From positions 298,627-362,626 of the forward strand of contig NZ_KB898626.1 in the NCBI RefSeq assembly GCF_000377705.1: a stretch of 64,000 nt of DNA, in the 5' to 3' direction. This DNA comes from Salsuginibacillus kocurii DSM 18087 (GTDB lineage: Bacteria > Bacillota > Bacilli > Bacillales > Marinococcaceae). The stretch's first letter is position 1; every line of letters starts with the position of its first letter. Shown here piece by piece: positions 1 through 10,380 of the stretch. The position numbers and the translations under genes are program-made. The notes beneath the pieces were generated by a model. It ran no database searches, was not told the DNA's origin, and saw only the letters and a program-made list of their open reading frames with translations.

Positions 1-1029
1 GACATTTACATCTGTTGCACCGTCAGAAAAAACCGGGAGACCTTCAATTTGCAAACGGTAGGAAACTGATTGAGTGCTTCCTTCTTCTTCCCAATCAAAA
101 AGCTGATAGTTCCCCGTCCAGCCTGCGTGAGAATTAATAAAATCGAACCCGGAGGTCAATATATGACTCTCACTTGATGAATTGTTGTCGCTAAAGACTG
201 GATTGCTGTATTGCATATAGCCCCCGTCTTCAACAATATCGAGCATTCTATTTCCATCACTTTGAAATTCCTGGCCTGCATGACGTGTATAATCAGGATC
301 ATTAAACAACACTTGAGCAAAGTCTTCTGCATCCAAACTAGACATAGAGTAAGATCGAGTCGTATAACTTACACTTTCCTCTGGCAAATAAAGCGGAGCA
401 GCTTCCTCTTCCTCATCACCTGGGTCATAAACAAACACCTCCGGCAGTTCATCCATAGCATCTAGGTACACCTCGTTAAATTCACTTCCGCTGAAGCTAG
501 TTTCACCGGTGATCATAGCTGCCTCTTCCCAGGAGACGAGTTTAATTTGTAAATTGTCCTCTCCTTCTGCTTGTTCAGAAATCAACACTCGATCAATTTC
601 TTCTACGTTAATGTGAGGCAGGTCTTCTTCAACTTCAAAAAGTTCATCTAACATCGTCCAAGGAATCGGAGCGGGAAAAATGACTTCTGCTATTCGCTCC
701 TCTTCATAAATTTCTTCATTTGTAATGTCTGATTGAAGCGCCAATTCTTCAAAGCGAGCATCTTGAAGCTTTTCATAGAAAGCTCCAAACCTGTTATCAT
801 TTCCGTCTAACCAGGCTAGATTTTCTTCATCATGAAAAACAATTCGTTCTGGGAAAATCGTTTCTTCGACTTCTTGTTCATCCCCGATTGGTTCCGTCTC
901 GATATAACTCTCCTCAGAATGCTCGATAGTACTGTAATCAGGTTGATACGACCATAGTTCATACGTAAGCCACATGCTTGTCAACACGAGTAAAGTCAGG
1001 ACACCTGATTTAATTCGTTCGGTTCTCAT
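1..1029 (-). CDS. yycH: YycH, regulatory lipo/membrane protein of the WalRK system (3' end outside window)
   Basis: The frame is open from a start codon at 1029 to the window edge (343 codons), so the C-terminus is missing. The N-terminus has a short basic stretch followed by one hydrophobic segment (about residues 6-20, GVLTLLVLTSMW), a signal anchor, and then a long acidic extracytoplasmic region. YycH proteins are known to bind the sensor kinase WalK at the membrane together with YycI and tune its activity. The identification rests on position (directly after walK in the walRKHI order) and on this architecture. The start ATG overlaps the walK stop by four bases (ATGA), which implies translational coupling. 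yycI would be expected next, beyond base 1. The extracellular part is rich in Asp and Glu. Confidence 0.85.
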   Translation of the reverse strand, partial: MRTERIKSGVLTLLVLTSMWLTYELWSYQPDYSTIEHSEESYIETEPIGDEQEVEETIFPERIVFHDEENLAWLDGNDNRFGAFYEKLQDARFEELALQSDITNEEIYEEERIAEVIFPAPIPWTMLDELFEVEEDLPHINVEEIDRVLISEQAEGEDNLQIKLVSWEEAAMITGETSFSGSEFNEVYLDAMDELPEVFVYDPGDEEEEAAPLYLPEESVSYTTRSYSMSSLDAEDFAQVLFNDPDYTRHAGQEFQSDGNRMLDIVEDGGYMQYSNPVFSDNNSSSESHILTSGFDFINSHAGWTGNYQLFDWEEEGSTQSVSYRLQIEGLPVFSDGATDVNV

Positions 1030-2855
1030 GCTTCTCCTCCTGCTTGTTTATAGACGGAGTAAGGTAATACTACATATAACGTAGTCCCTTGGCCCATTTC
1101 ACTTTCAACCTCAATCTGTCCCCCATGAGCCTGTACAATTTCTTTCGCAATAGCTAAACCGAGACCGGTTCCACCGAGCGTTCTAGCTCGTGCTTTATCT
1201 GCTCGATAAAAACGTTCAAATACTTTTTGCTGACTTTCTTTTGGAATACCTGCTCCTTCATCTTCAATGGAAACGCGAATTTGTTTTTCTTCAGGGGTGG
1301 CCCGAAACCTGATCGTGCCTCCGTCCGGAGAATATTTCACCGCATTAGAAACAATATTGTCAAATACTTGAATAATTTTATCTGTGTCGACATCTACATA
1401 TACAGGGTGACCGGGAATATGACGAACAAAGGAAATACCCTGGTCTTTAATCATCATTTCATAGCGATCAGCGATTTCATGTAAGACGCTGCTCATATCT
1501 TTTGTTTCAAAGTACAATTCTTGGTCATTACTATCCATTCTCGATAGCTGTAACAGGTCATTAACTAAGCGAATCATCCGCTCCGTCTCATTTTGCGTGA
1601 CGCGCAAGAAACGGCTCGACAGCTCTTTGTTATCCATAGCACCATCTTCTAACGCTTCTAAGTAACTTTTTAGCGTAGTGAGAGGCGTGCGTAATTCATG
1701 AGAAACATTGGAAACAAATTCGCGGCGTTCTTGTTCGATTTTCTCTTGCTCCGTGACATCATGAAGCACGGTAATTAACCCTGTAATCGGGCCATCGACA
1801 TTTCGAATCACTGAAAAACTAGCTTCCAATAAATAATCTTGTTCTTCATCGCTAAAATCAAGCAGAATCGCTTCTGAATAGTCATATAAATCACTTGGCC
1901 TTAACGATTCAGAAAGGCGCAACACCTCTGGGAGAGATCTTCCCATCGCTGAATCGCTTGGTGTAGATAGTAATTCTTCCGCGCGGTTATTCATTAACAT
2001 AATGCGGCCTAACTCATCGGTTGCAATCACTCCATCTGTCATATGGGTGAGTACAGAGCTCAGCTTTTTACGTTCACCTTCAGTGGTAATGTGAGCATCT
2101 TTTAACTTCATATTAAGTTCGTTAAACGAATCTGCTAACTGGCCTATTTCGTCATTGCCGTATACACGCACGCGCCTGCTGTAGTCTCCTTCACCCATCA
2201 TTTTCGCTTGCTTGCGCATGTCTCCAATTGGGCGGGTAATTGTGCGAGCCAGCATAATACCTAGAAAAGCAGTAATAACGAGCGACATAGCTGTTCCAGT
2301 AAGCAAAATATTATTAATATCCTGCATCTCCCCAAAAATTTGTTCCACCGATGACTCAATGTATACTGCTCCGATAACGGTGCCGTCTGATTCAACCGGC
2401 TGTGCCAACACTCTTTTCCGTTCACCCGTTTCTGCATCCCGTAAAATTTCATCATCGGGAGGATGACCAAGAAGCGCTCGTTTTACGCGCGCTTCTGTGC
2501 TTAACTGGCCGACGATATGAGAATTGTTTACACTTGAAGTGCTAAGCACAACTTGATTCTCATCGATCACTTGAACTTCTGAATTCTCAAGCGGAAAAAT
2601 TTCATTTAATAACGAATCAATGCTAGAACTAAGATCTGGATCATCTTCATCTCTTGTTTCCGTCATTTCCTGTTCTACGTTATAAGCAAGCAAGTTGGAT
2701 TGTTCAATCATTGTATCTCGGTGGTTATTAATCAGCTGGTCTTCTAGCTGCTGGGTAAAATAAACACCGATAATCTGCATCGCTATTAAAATCAATAATA
2801 CATAAATCGCAATCAGCTTAAAGTGAATCGATTTAAAAAAATCGATAACTTTCAT
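1026..2855 (-). CDS. walK: WalK, essential cell-wall sensor histidine kinase
   Basis: The protein has 609 residues, close to the family norm. It has a transmembrane helix at about 12-32, an extracytoplasmic sensor domain to about 180, a second helix at about 183-203, HAMP at about 204-255, a PAS domain at about 262-370 (GVIATDELGRIMLMNN), and HisKA with the phosphorylated His386 in SNVSHELRTPL. The HATPase domain shows the N box (DNIVSNAVKYSPDGG, about 499-513), G1 (EDEGAGIP) and G2 (GGTGLGLAIA, 561-570). WalK senses cell-wall state and phosphorylates WalR, which controls autolysins and wall turnover. It starts 2 bp after walR and overlaps yycH, so the three form one transcription unit. Confidence 0.97.
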   Translation of the reverse strand: MKVIDFFKSIHFKLIAIYVLLILIAMQIIGVYFTQQLEDQLINNHRDTMIEQSNLLAYNVEQEMTETRDEDDPDLSSSIDSLLNEIFPLENSEVQVIDENQVVLSTSSVNNSHIVGQLSTEARVKRALLGHPPDDEILRDAETGERKRVLAQPVESDGTVIGAVYIESSVEQIFGEMQDINNILLTGTAMSLVITAFLGIMLARTITRPIGDMRKQAKMMGEGDYSRRVRVYGNDEIGQLADSFNELNMKLKDAHITTEGERKKLSSVLTHMTDGVIATDELGRIMLMNNRAEELLSTPSDSAMGRSLPEVLRLSESLRPSDLYDYSEAILLDFSDEEQDYLLEASFSVIRNVDGPITGLITVLHDVTEQEKIEQERREFVSNVSHELRTPLTTLKSYLEALEDGAMDNKELSSRFLRVTQNETERMIRLVNDLLQLSRMDSNDQELYFETKDMSSVLHEIADRYEMMIKDQGISFVRHIPGHPVYVDVDTDKIIQVFDNIVSNAVKYSPDGGTIRFRATPEEKQIRVSIEDEGAGIPKESQQKVFERFYRADKARARTLGGTGLGLAIAKEIVQAHGGQIEVESEMGQGTTLYVVLPYSVYKQAGGEA

Positions 2856-2857
2856 CG

Positions 2858-3565
2858 TTATTTCTCCTGTTCAGGGTGCCGCATGTAGTAACCAACGCCG
2901 CGCCGCGTAATGATCCAATTCGGATAACTTGGATTTTCTTCTACTTTTTCTCTAAGACGCCGTACCGTTACATCTACTGTGCGGACATCTCCAAAATAAT
3001 CATAGCCCCAAACGGCTTGTAACAAATGCTCTCGAGTCATCACTTGTCCCATATGACGAGCGAGATAGTGAATTAATTCAAACTCCCGGTGGGTAAGGTC
3101 CACTTTCTCTCCCTTTTTCGTCACCATATATGCATCCGGGTCGATCATTAGGTCGCCGATTTCTATTTCCCCGCCTCGTTTTCCTTCACTTTCTGGAACA
3201 TTCTGCTGTCGGCGTAGGTTAGCTTTTACCCGGGCAATCAATTCTCTCGTAGAAAACGGCTTCGTTACATAATCATCTGCCCCAAGCTCCAGGCCTAATA
3301 CTTTATCGATTTCGGCATCTTTAGCCGTTAACATAATAATTGGCATATCAAATGACTTTCGAATCTCTCGGCAAACTTCCATTCCATCCTTATGAGGCAG
3401 CATTATATCGAGTAAGACGATATCCGGATGAAAATCATGGACTTTAGCTACAGCTTCGTTACCGTCATAAGCAACAGCTACTTCAAACCCTTCTTTCTGG
3501 AGACTAAACTCTAAAATATCAGCAATCGGCTGTTCATCATCCACCACAAGAATTTTTTCCTCCAT
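2858..3565 (-). CDS. walR: WalR, OmpR-family response regulator
   Basis: The protein has 235 residues. The receiver domain (1-120) carries acidic residues D9/D10, phospho-acceptor D53 (in IVLLDIMLP), T80 and K102. The C-terminal winged-helix DNA-binding domain (about 135-230) has the OmpR-type ending ([11 protein letters not shown], then [10 protein letters not shown]). Partnered with WalK, it is the essential regulator of peptidoglycan hydrolase genes in low-GC Gram-positives. It is the first gene of walR-walK-yycH; the start ATG at 3565 follows an AT-rich leader. I did not find a convincing promoter, and the region upstream is the repeat cluster described separately. Confidence 0.97.
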   Translation of the reverse strand: MEEKILVVDDEQPIADILEFSLQKEGFEVAVAYDGNEAVAKVHDFHPDIVLLDIMLPHKDGMEVCREIRKSFDMPIIMLTAKDAEIDKVLGLELGADDYVTKPFSTRELIARVKANLRRQQNVPESEGKRGGEIEIGDLMIDPDAYMVTKKGEKVDLTHREFELIHYLARHMGQVMTREHLLQAVWGYDYFGDVRTVDVTVRRLREKVEENPSYPNWIITRRGVGYYMRHPEQEK

Positions 3566-4281
3566 TATTCATCCGCTCCGTTTCGTATAGCTTACTTTAT
3601 ATTTTAAGGCTTGCAGGCAAATCTATTATTCTTTCCCTATACACATACGCCTCTATTTTAACATAGCTAGGTTGAAAGAAAAGCGGAAAGCAGCGTTCAG
3701 GGGCGTCAAGCATAAGACGGGCGGCGCCAAAGTTGCTCTTTGACTTTGAAGGCGAACGGCTTATGACCTCGAGCCCCTGCTGCTTGCAGCTAGACATGAA
3801 AAGCGGAGGCGCTTTGCTCAGATGCGACAAGTTTTTCTAGAACTGCGCAGCGCAGCCTGCTGCGCGGAGTCAGGACTAGAAAAAACCTCGAGCATCTAAG
3901 CGCCAGAGCGAGCTTAATTAATGACGCAGGGCTCTTCTCTCCGCCGAGGAGGACTCGTCCGCCGCAGTGTGGAAGGAAGCTCAAGTCGTTAGCACACGAA
4001 GCTAGACAGAAAAGTGGAGGGCATTTGGTTAGCGGCGCGGCATGGTTCTTAACCAGTGAAAAGCTGCCGCAGGCAGACCCAGAAGCGATTTCATGTCGCT
4101 AACGTCCCAAACTGAACACCGAAAAATGAAGGGCGTCAAACTCCGTTATTTTGATTAAATAAGGAGCCAGGGAAAATTAGCGGTCCTCTGTTCTGTTATT
4201 GCTCCTCGTTTCCTTGATTTTTAGCAGCTTGAAGCCAAATAACGGAACTCATGTCCGCTAAGCTTTCATTCAACGTCATAT
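3566..4281. other. Gene-free stretch between walR and the tRNA cluster
   Basis: About 700 bp carry no credible coding region. The open frames here are GC-rich, lack ribosome-binding sites and run through inverted repeats. Bases 3678-4118 are four units of a hairpin repeat (separate entry). Bases 4119-4260 contain short inverted segments (CTCCGTTATTTTG / CAAATAACGGA) that may be a further decayed unit. Confidence 0.7.
3678..4118. repeat. Cluster of four hairpin-repeat units (GAAAAGCGG...AGCTAGACA family)
   Basis: Four head-to-tail units are visible. Unit 1 (3678-3796) opens with GAAAAGCGG and closes with GCAGCTAGACA. Unit 2 (3798-3904) opens with GAAAAGCGGAGGCGC and contains the CGACAAGTTTTTCTAG / CTAGAAAAAACCTCGAGC core. 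Unit 3 (3905-4008) lacks its first bases but has the core AGGGCTCTTCTCTCC and ends GCTAGACA. Unit 4 (4009-4118) opens with GAAAAGTGGAGGGC. Each unit has outer complementary ends and an inner GC-rich hairpin. The same family recurs at 11317-11432 and 26567-26961. I recall similar repeats in other Bacillaceae genomes, with no known function. The cluster lies between walR and the tRNA terminator. Confidence 0.75.
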
Positions 4282-4314
4282 AAAAACACCCTCCACAGCA
4301 GTGAAAGGTGTTTG
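4282..4314 (-). terminator. Terminator of the tRNA cluster
   Basis: On the minus strand, just after tRNA-Phe, an AACACC...GGTGTT stem with a paired CAC...GTG interior is followed by TTTTTAT. Confidence 0.65.
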
Positions 4315-4351
4315 TTAGCTAGTTTATAGAACTGTATGTATTCTTTCAAAA

Positions 4352-4427
<76 letters not shown>

Positions 4428-4434
4428 CAAAAAA

Positions 4435-4510
4435 TGGCGGGCCTGACGGGAATCGAACCCGCGATCTCCTGCGTGACAGGCAGGCATGTTAACCGCTACA
4501 CCACAGGCCC
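4435..4510 (-). tRNA. tRNA-Asp (GTC)
   Basis: A 76-nt cloverleaf on the minus strand. The acceptor GGGCCTG pairs with CAGGCCC, the anticodon loop CTGTCAC carries GTC, the T loop is TTCGATT, and CCA is encoded. Separated from tRNA-Phe by only 7 bp. Confidence 0.97.
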
Positions 4511-4521
4511 TTATATAATTT

Positions 4522-4596
4522 TGGTGACCCGTGCGGGATTCGAACCCGCGTTACCGCCGTGAAAGGGCGGTGTCTTAACCCCTTGACCAACGGGCC
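4522..4596 (-). tRNA. tRNA-Glu (TTC)
   Basis: A 75-nt cloverleaf on the minus strand. The acceptor GGCCCGT pairs with ACGGGTC, with one G-U pair. The anticodon loop CTTTCAC carries TTC, and CCA is encoded. Confidence 0.97.
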
Positions 4597-4612
4597 ACGT
4601 AAAAAACTAAAA

Positions 4613-4688
4613 TGGTGAGCCATGGAGGATTCGAACCTCCGACCCTCTGATTAAAAGTCAGATGCTCTACCAACTGAGCTAATGGCTC
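4613..4688 (-). tRNA. tRNA-Lys (TTT)
   Basis: A 76-nt cloverleaf on the minus strand. The acceptor GAGCCAT pairs with ATGGCTC, the anticodon loop ACTTTTAA carries TTT, and CCA is encoded. First gene of the cluster after the promoter at 4734-4762. Confidence 0.97.
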
Positions 4689-4733
4689 GCGCGCTGATTG
4701 GTAGGCAGCAACCTCATCTGTGCGACAAAACAT

Positions 4734-4762
4734 ATAATAGCATGTCACTTTGAATCATGCAA
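4734..4762 (-). promoter_or_regulatory. SigA-type promoter of the tRNA cluster
   Basis: On the minus strand, TTGCAT (-35, 4757-4762), a 17-bp spacer and TATTAT (-10, 4734-4739) lie about 45 bp upstream of tRNA-Lys. Confidence 0.65.
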
Positions 4763-4812
4763 TAGGTTTCAAAAATTTTTTCTTCAAAAATTAAAAATTA
4801 ACTGCTGCCTGT

Positions 4813-6169
<1,357 letters not shown>

Positions 6170-6282
6170 TCACGCTTTCCATCCATCTATGCCTATTTTT
6201 TCTTCTCAACAGCTTATGTAAAATGAGTTTACTACTTAAAACATCTCATGTTTTGAAGAGATTTGAGTAAAAACCCTATCAT

Positions 6283-6357
6283 AGTGTACCAACTAGCAGA
6301 AGGGAAGTCAACAAAACACGAACATTGGAACAAAATAGACATTTTATATTCGTTATT
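6283..6357 (-). promoter_or_regulatory. purA promoter with candidate PurR boxes
   Basis: On the minus strand, TTGACT (6306-6311), 17 bp and TACACT (6283-6288) form a strong SigA-type promoter. Just upstream are two inverted CGAA-containing boxes: AAAACACGAACATT on the plus strand (6313-6326) and ATATTCGTTATT (6346-6357). Bacillus PurR binds paired PurBoxes in this inverted arrangement upstream of purine genes, purA included. The promoter is well supported. The operator is inferred from resemblance only. Confidence 0.65.
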
Positions 6358-6412
6358 AAACTACAACGTAGGATGGACTTTCCTTCTAAGGCTATTGTTT
6401 CCCTTAATATCG

Positions 6413-6447
6413 AAAAAACCTCTTTTGCTAGTTAGCAAAAGAGGTTT
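6413..6447 (-). terminator. Terminator of dnaB
   Basis: A 13-bp perfect stem AAACCTCTTTTGC / GCAAAAGAGGTTT with a 6-nt loop lies directly after the dnaB stop on the minus strand. T residues follow. Confidence 0.85.
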
Positions 6448-6454
6448 CAATCTA

Positions 6455-7822
6455 TTAAGCCGTAGGTGGTATGCTGCTTTCTGCATGGCTGTGATCTATA
6501 TTAACAAACTTGTTGTATTCTTTTATAAACGCGAGCTCCACGGCTCCCACGGGACCGTTTCTCTGCTTGGCAATAATGATTTCAATAGTGTTTTGATTTT
6601 CAGATTCCTGGTCATAGTAATCTTCCCGATAAAGAAAAGACACAATATCGGCATCCTGCTCGATACTACCGGATTCTCTTAGGTCAGACATCATCGGCCG
6701 TTTATCCTGTCTAGATTCTACTCCTCTTGAAAGCTGAGAAAGAGCGATCACTGGTACATCCAGCTCTCTTGCTAATCCTTTCAAAGCTCTTGAGATTTCG
6801 GATACTTCCTGTTGTCTACTTTCCCCGCTCCTCGTACCACTACCTTGTATAAGTTGAAGATAGTCAATCAAAACCATCCCTAAGCCACTTTCTTGCTTAA
6901 GGCGTCTACATTTGGCCCGAATTTCACTTACTTTAACGCCTGGTGAATCATCAATATAAATACCTGCCCGGGACAGGCTGCCCATGGCCATCGTGAGCTT
7001 TTCCCAATCTTCTTCCTCCAGAGCTCCCGTCCGCATTTTCTGGGCATCAATATTTCCTTCCGCACATAACATACGCTGAACGAGCTGGGAGGCTCCCATT
7101 TCCAGACTGAAAATAGCTACGTTTTCATCTGTTTTCGTAGCAATGTTTTGAGCAATATTTAAAGCAAATGCTGTCTTACCCATGGAAGGACGTGCCGCAA
7201 CAATAACCAAATCACTCCGTTGAAACCCTGCAGTCATGCGATCGAGATCAGAAAAACCGCTGGAAATCCCAGTGATATCATTGTCACGGTTTTGCATGAA
7301 CTCGATGTTGTCATAGGTTTCAATTAACACATCTTTAATGGGGATAAAGGCACTGGAGTTTCGACGTTGAGAGACTTCTAGAATAGAACGCTCGGCATCG
7401 CTAATCACATCTTCAACTTCGGTTTCACTCTCGTAACCTTCTGAAGCAATTGATGTTGCTGCTCGGATTAAACGGCGTAACAAGGATTTTTCTTCAACAA
7501 TTTGACTATAATAGCCAACGTTTGCTGCCGTTGGCACGGAATTCGCCAACTCCGTTAAATACGTAATGCCTCCTACCTCTTCAAGCCACTGGCGATCCTG
7601 AAGAGCTGAAGTCACTGTCACAAGGTCTACTGGTTCGCCCCGTTCGGATAATTCCATCATCACCCGATATAATCTCGTGTGAGAAGCACGGTAAAAATCA
7701 TCTGGCTGCAAGCGTTCAGAAGCCGTGACAATAGCTTGGCCATCGAGAAAAATAGCTCCTAGTACAGCTTGCTCTGCTTCTATATTTTGAGGAGGGGTGC
7801 GTTCTCCGAACCATTCACTCAT
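6455..7822 (-). CDS. dnaB: Replicative DNA helicase (DnaB family; DnaC in B. subtilis naming)
   Basis: A 455-residue hexameric helicase that unwinds DNA ahead of the fork. The N-terminal domain (about 8-110, PPQNIEAEQAVLGAIFLD) is followed by a linker and a RecA-like ATPase. That domain has Walker A (AARPSMGKTAF, about 210-220), Walker B (GMVLIDYLQLI) and the arginine-finger region ending in IAKQRNGPVG. The length is normal. The gene lies upstream of purA on the minus strand and has its own terminator. rplI-gdpP-yybS are upstream of it, a conserved Bacillaceae neighbourhood. Confidence 0.97.
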   Translation of the reverse strand: MSEWFGERTPPQNIEAEQAVLGAIFLDGQAIVTASERLQPDDFYRASHTRLYRVMMELSERGEPVDLVTVTSALQDRQWLEEVGGITYLTELANSVPTAANVGYYSQIVEEKSLLRRLIRAATSIASEGYESETEVEDVISDAERSILEVSQRRNSSAFIPIKDVLIETYDNIEFMQNRDNDITGISSGFSDLDRMTAGFQRSDLVIVAARPSMGKTAFALNIAQNIATKTDENVAIFSLEMGASQLVQRMLCAEGNIDAQKMRTGALEEEDWEKLTMAMGSLSRAGIYIDDSPGVKVSEIRAKCRRLKQESGLGMVLIDYLQLIQGSGTRSGESRQQEVSEISRALKGLARELDVPVIALSQLSRGVESRQDKRPMMSDLRESGSIEQDADIVSFLYREDYYDQESENQNTIEIIIAKQRNGPVGAVELAFIKEYNKFVNIDHSHAESSIPPTA

Positions 7823-7921
7823 GTTTTCTTAACCTACCCTTCTCTCTAAAACTTTCGGTGAGGCTAGCCAACGCTATAACCCGCTCGCCTACATCTATAC
7901 ATGGTAGCAGTAACACAAGAT

Positions 7922-7960
7922 AAAGAAAATGGTTGATGTATGACATCAACCATTTTCTTT
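7922..7960 (-). terminator. Terminator of the yybS-gdpP-rplI unit
   Basis: A 17-bp perfect stem AAAGAAAATGGTTGATG / CATCAACCATTTTCTTT with a 5-nt loop overlaps the rplI stop codon on the minus strand. The outer A/T pairs supply the T tract. Confidence 0.85.
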
Positions 7961-8402
7961 ATTGTTCAGATACGCGAATATTAAGAGTAGCCGTCACTTC
8001 AGGGTGAATTTTAACCGGAACTTTAGTAACGCCAAGATTACGGATCGGATCTTTCATTTCGATTTTCCGTTTGTCGATGGTATAACCCATTTTCTTTAAT
8101 TTATCAGCAACTTGCTTATTAGATACTGCCCCAAATAACCGTCCAGCCTCTCCCGCCTTTGCGGTCATTTCTACGGTGGTATTTTCTAATTCTTCTTTAA
8201 GGTTTTTCGCATCCTCTAATTCTTGTGCTTCTTTCTGGCGCTCTTGTTCTTTTTTATTTTCGAGAGCGTTAAGGTTTGCTTTTGTTGCTTCAACTGCCAA
8301 ATTATTCTTTAGCAAGTAATTTCTAGCATAACCTTCAGAAACTTCTTTTACGTCTCCCTTTTTCCCTTTTCCTTTAACATCCTGTTTAAAAATAACCTTC
8401 AT
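7959..8402 (-). CDS. rplI: 50S ribosomal protein bL9
   Basis: A 147-residue protein that binds 23S rRNA near the L1 stalk base and limits frameshifting. The N-terminal RNA-binding domain reads [20 protein letters not shown] followed by the L9 signature GYARNYLL. A Lys/Glu-rich connecting helix (about 45-75) leads to the C-terminal domain. It follows gdpP after a 2-bp gap, so the two are co-transcribed. Confidence 0.97.
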   Translation of the reverse strand: MKVIFKQDVKGKGKKGDVKEVSEGYARNYLLKNNLAVEATKANLNALENKKEQERQKEAQELEDAKNLKEELENTTVEMTAKAGEAGRLFGAVSNKQVADKLKKMGYTIDKRKIEMKDPIRNLGVTKVPVKIHPEVTATLNIRVSEQ

Positions 8403-8404
8403 GG

Positions 8405-10369
8405 TTAAGCTCCCCCTTCCAAATATTCATCAATAGCATTTTCAAGCATCTTATGAGCTTCTTCGAGGTTGGCATCTTGAATTTGGGTTGCCGCATTTGT
8501 TAAATGTCCGCCTCCATGAAGTTTTTCCATGATAAGCTGCACATTTACCTCACCAAGAGACCTGGCACTTATGCTAACACGCCCATCATTTAAACGGGAT
8601 ATAACAAAAGAAGCGCGGACATTATTCATGGTAAGCAGCGTATCAGCAGCTTGCGCAATCAAAATTTGATCATATGATTCATCTTCAGAAGCTCTGGCAA
8701 TAGCCATGCCTTCTTGATAAATCGAAGCATTCTCGATCAGTTTGGAGCGTTTAACATATTGATCGATATCTTCTTTTAAGAGCATTTGCACAGCAGCAGT
8801 ATCAGCGCCATTAGCTTTTAAAAACGAAGCTGCATCAAACGTTCTCGAGCCTGTACGAATCGCAAAACTCTTTGTATCAACCATAATTCCGGCCAACATA
8901 GCAGTAGCTTCTAGGACATCCATTTTCACTTTCTTCGGCTGATATTCTAACAGCTCAGTGACCAGTTCTGCTGTAGAAGACGCATAAGGCTCCATGTACA
9001 CTAGCACTGGATCTTTAATGAATTCCTCTCCACGCCGGTGATGATCAAGCACTACAACCCGGTCGATATAGTCAAGCAGCCGCTGTTCAATAACAAGTGA
9101 AGGCTTGTGAGTATCAACAACTACTAACAGAGAATGCCGCGTCATTTCTTCCATGGCCTCATTTGGTGTGATAAAGTGAGCCCACAAAAAGTCATGTCGT
9201 TCTACTTCTTCCATTAACTTTTTTACATCAGGGTTTATTTCGTTAGGATCGACGACAATATAGGCATCTGTTTCATTTACTTCAGCAATTTTTAATACAC
9301 CAAGCGCTGCGCCGATCGCGTCCATATCCGGATTTTTATGCCCCATAATGATTACCTGGTCACTCTCTAGCACGAAGTCGCGCAGAGCATGAGAGATGAC
9401 GCGGGCCCGCACACGTGTCCGTTTTTCCATCGCATTGGATTTTCCACCATAAAAGCGAACTTGTCCGCTTTTTTCTTTGATGGCTACTTGGTCACCACCG
9501 CGCCCAAGGGCTAAGTCGAGACTGGACTGAGCTAACTCTCCAAGTTCACGCAGAGAAGACTCCCCGCTCCCTACCCCAATGCTGAGCGTGAGAGGTACTT
9601 TTTCTTTAGCGGTAACATCTCGAATTTCATCTAATATATCAAACCGAGTTTCTTCTGCTTCATAAAGTGAACGTTGGTTAAAGACTGCAATAAAACGTTC
9701 TGAAGAAGTCCTGCGTAGCATAATATCATGTTTATTAGCCCAATGGTTTAAAGCAGAAGTCACTTGGCTCATTAGTTTACTGCGAATCTGGTCATCCATG
9801 CCTTGAGTCACTTCATCATAATTGTCTAGATAAATAAAACCTATCACCGTTTGTTCTTCGGTGTAAAGGGCATGGGTTTCAGCTGTTTCGGTCATGTCAA
9901 AAAAGTAAAGCAAGCGCTCTTCCGGCTTTAGGGTGACATGATAATACCGATCCCCAATCGTTAATTTCTCTTCACGTTCCCCCCGCTCTATTAAGGGTGC
10001 TAACTCTCCAGAGATGTCATCAAGCGGCCTTCCCAAAAATTCATCTGGAAGATATTCAAGCATATAAGGATTCGCCCATTGCACCGCATATTGACTGTTG
10101 TAAAGCACAATACCGATGGGAATTTGAGAGACTGCTTCTTCTCCTGCTTTACTAACGCGATAGCTTAAAGTAGATATATACTGTTCTAAATCTTTTTCAA
10201 ATGCAGCTCGGGCTTGGAACGTAAAAATAACAAGAAGGCCGAGCAGAAACAGGGCAATAAGACCCACTTCCCATTGATAGAAAGAGAGTATGGCAGCCAT
10301 GATTACTGCAATCGTAAACAGGGCAATTACATGATATCCGTGCCACCGTTTCAGCAAAAACCTAGGCAT
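8405..10369 (-). CDS. gdpP: Cyclic-di-AMP phosphodiesterase GdpP
   Basis: A 654-residue membrane enzyme that hydrolyses c-di-AMP to pApA, controlling potassium and wall homeostasis. Two transmembrane helices lie at about 12-50. A PAS-like domain (about 75-150) and a degenerate GGDEF domain (about 170-300, with SSERF in place of GGDEF) follow. The DHH/DHHA1 phosphodiesterase has metal ligands in [15 protein letters not shown] (about 342-356), the VVDTHKP segment and DHHRRGE. The ending has the DHHA1 glycine motif GGGHLTNAA. It sits between yybS and rplI as in Bacillus. Confidence 0.97.
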   Translation of the reverse strand: MPRFLLKRWHGYHVIALFTIAVIMAAILSFYQWEVGLIALFLLGLLVIFTFQARAAFEKDLEQYISTLSYRVSKAGEEAVSQIPIGIVLYNSQYAVQWANPYMLEYLPDEFLGRPLDDISGELAPLIERGEREEKLTIGDRYYHVTLKPEERLLYFFDMTETAETHALYTEEQTVIGFIYLDNYDEVTQGMDDQIRSKLMSQVTSALNHWANKHDIMLRRTSSERFIAVFNQRSLYEAEETRFDILDEIRDVTAKEKVPLTLSIGVGSGESSLRELGELAQSSLDLALGRGGDQVAIKEKSGQVRFYGGKSNAMEKRTRVRARVISHALRDFVLESDQVIIMGHKNPDMDAIGAALGVLKIAEVNETDAYIVVDPNEINPDVKKLMEEVERHDFLWAHFITPNEAMEEMTRHSLLVVVDTHKPSLVIEQRLLDYIDRVVVLDHHRRGEEFIKDPVLVYMEPYASSTAELVTELLEYQPKKVKMDVLEATAMLAGIMVDTKSFAIRTGSRTFDAASFLKANGADTAAVQMLLKEDIDQYVKRSKLIENASIYQEGMAIARASEDESYDQILIAQAADTLLTMNNVRASFVISRLNDGRVSISARSLGEVNVQLIMEKLHGGGHLTNAATQIQDANLEEAHKMLENAIDEYLEGGA

Positions 10370-10380
10370 AGCTTCAACCC

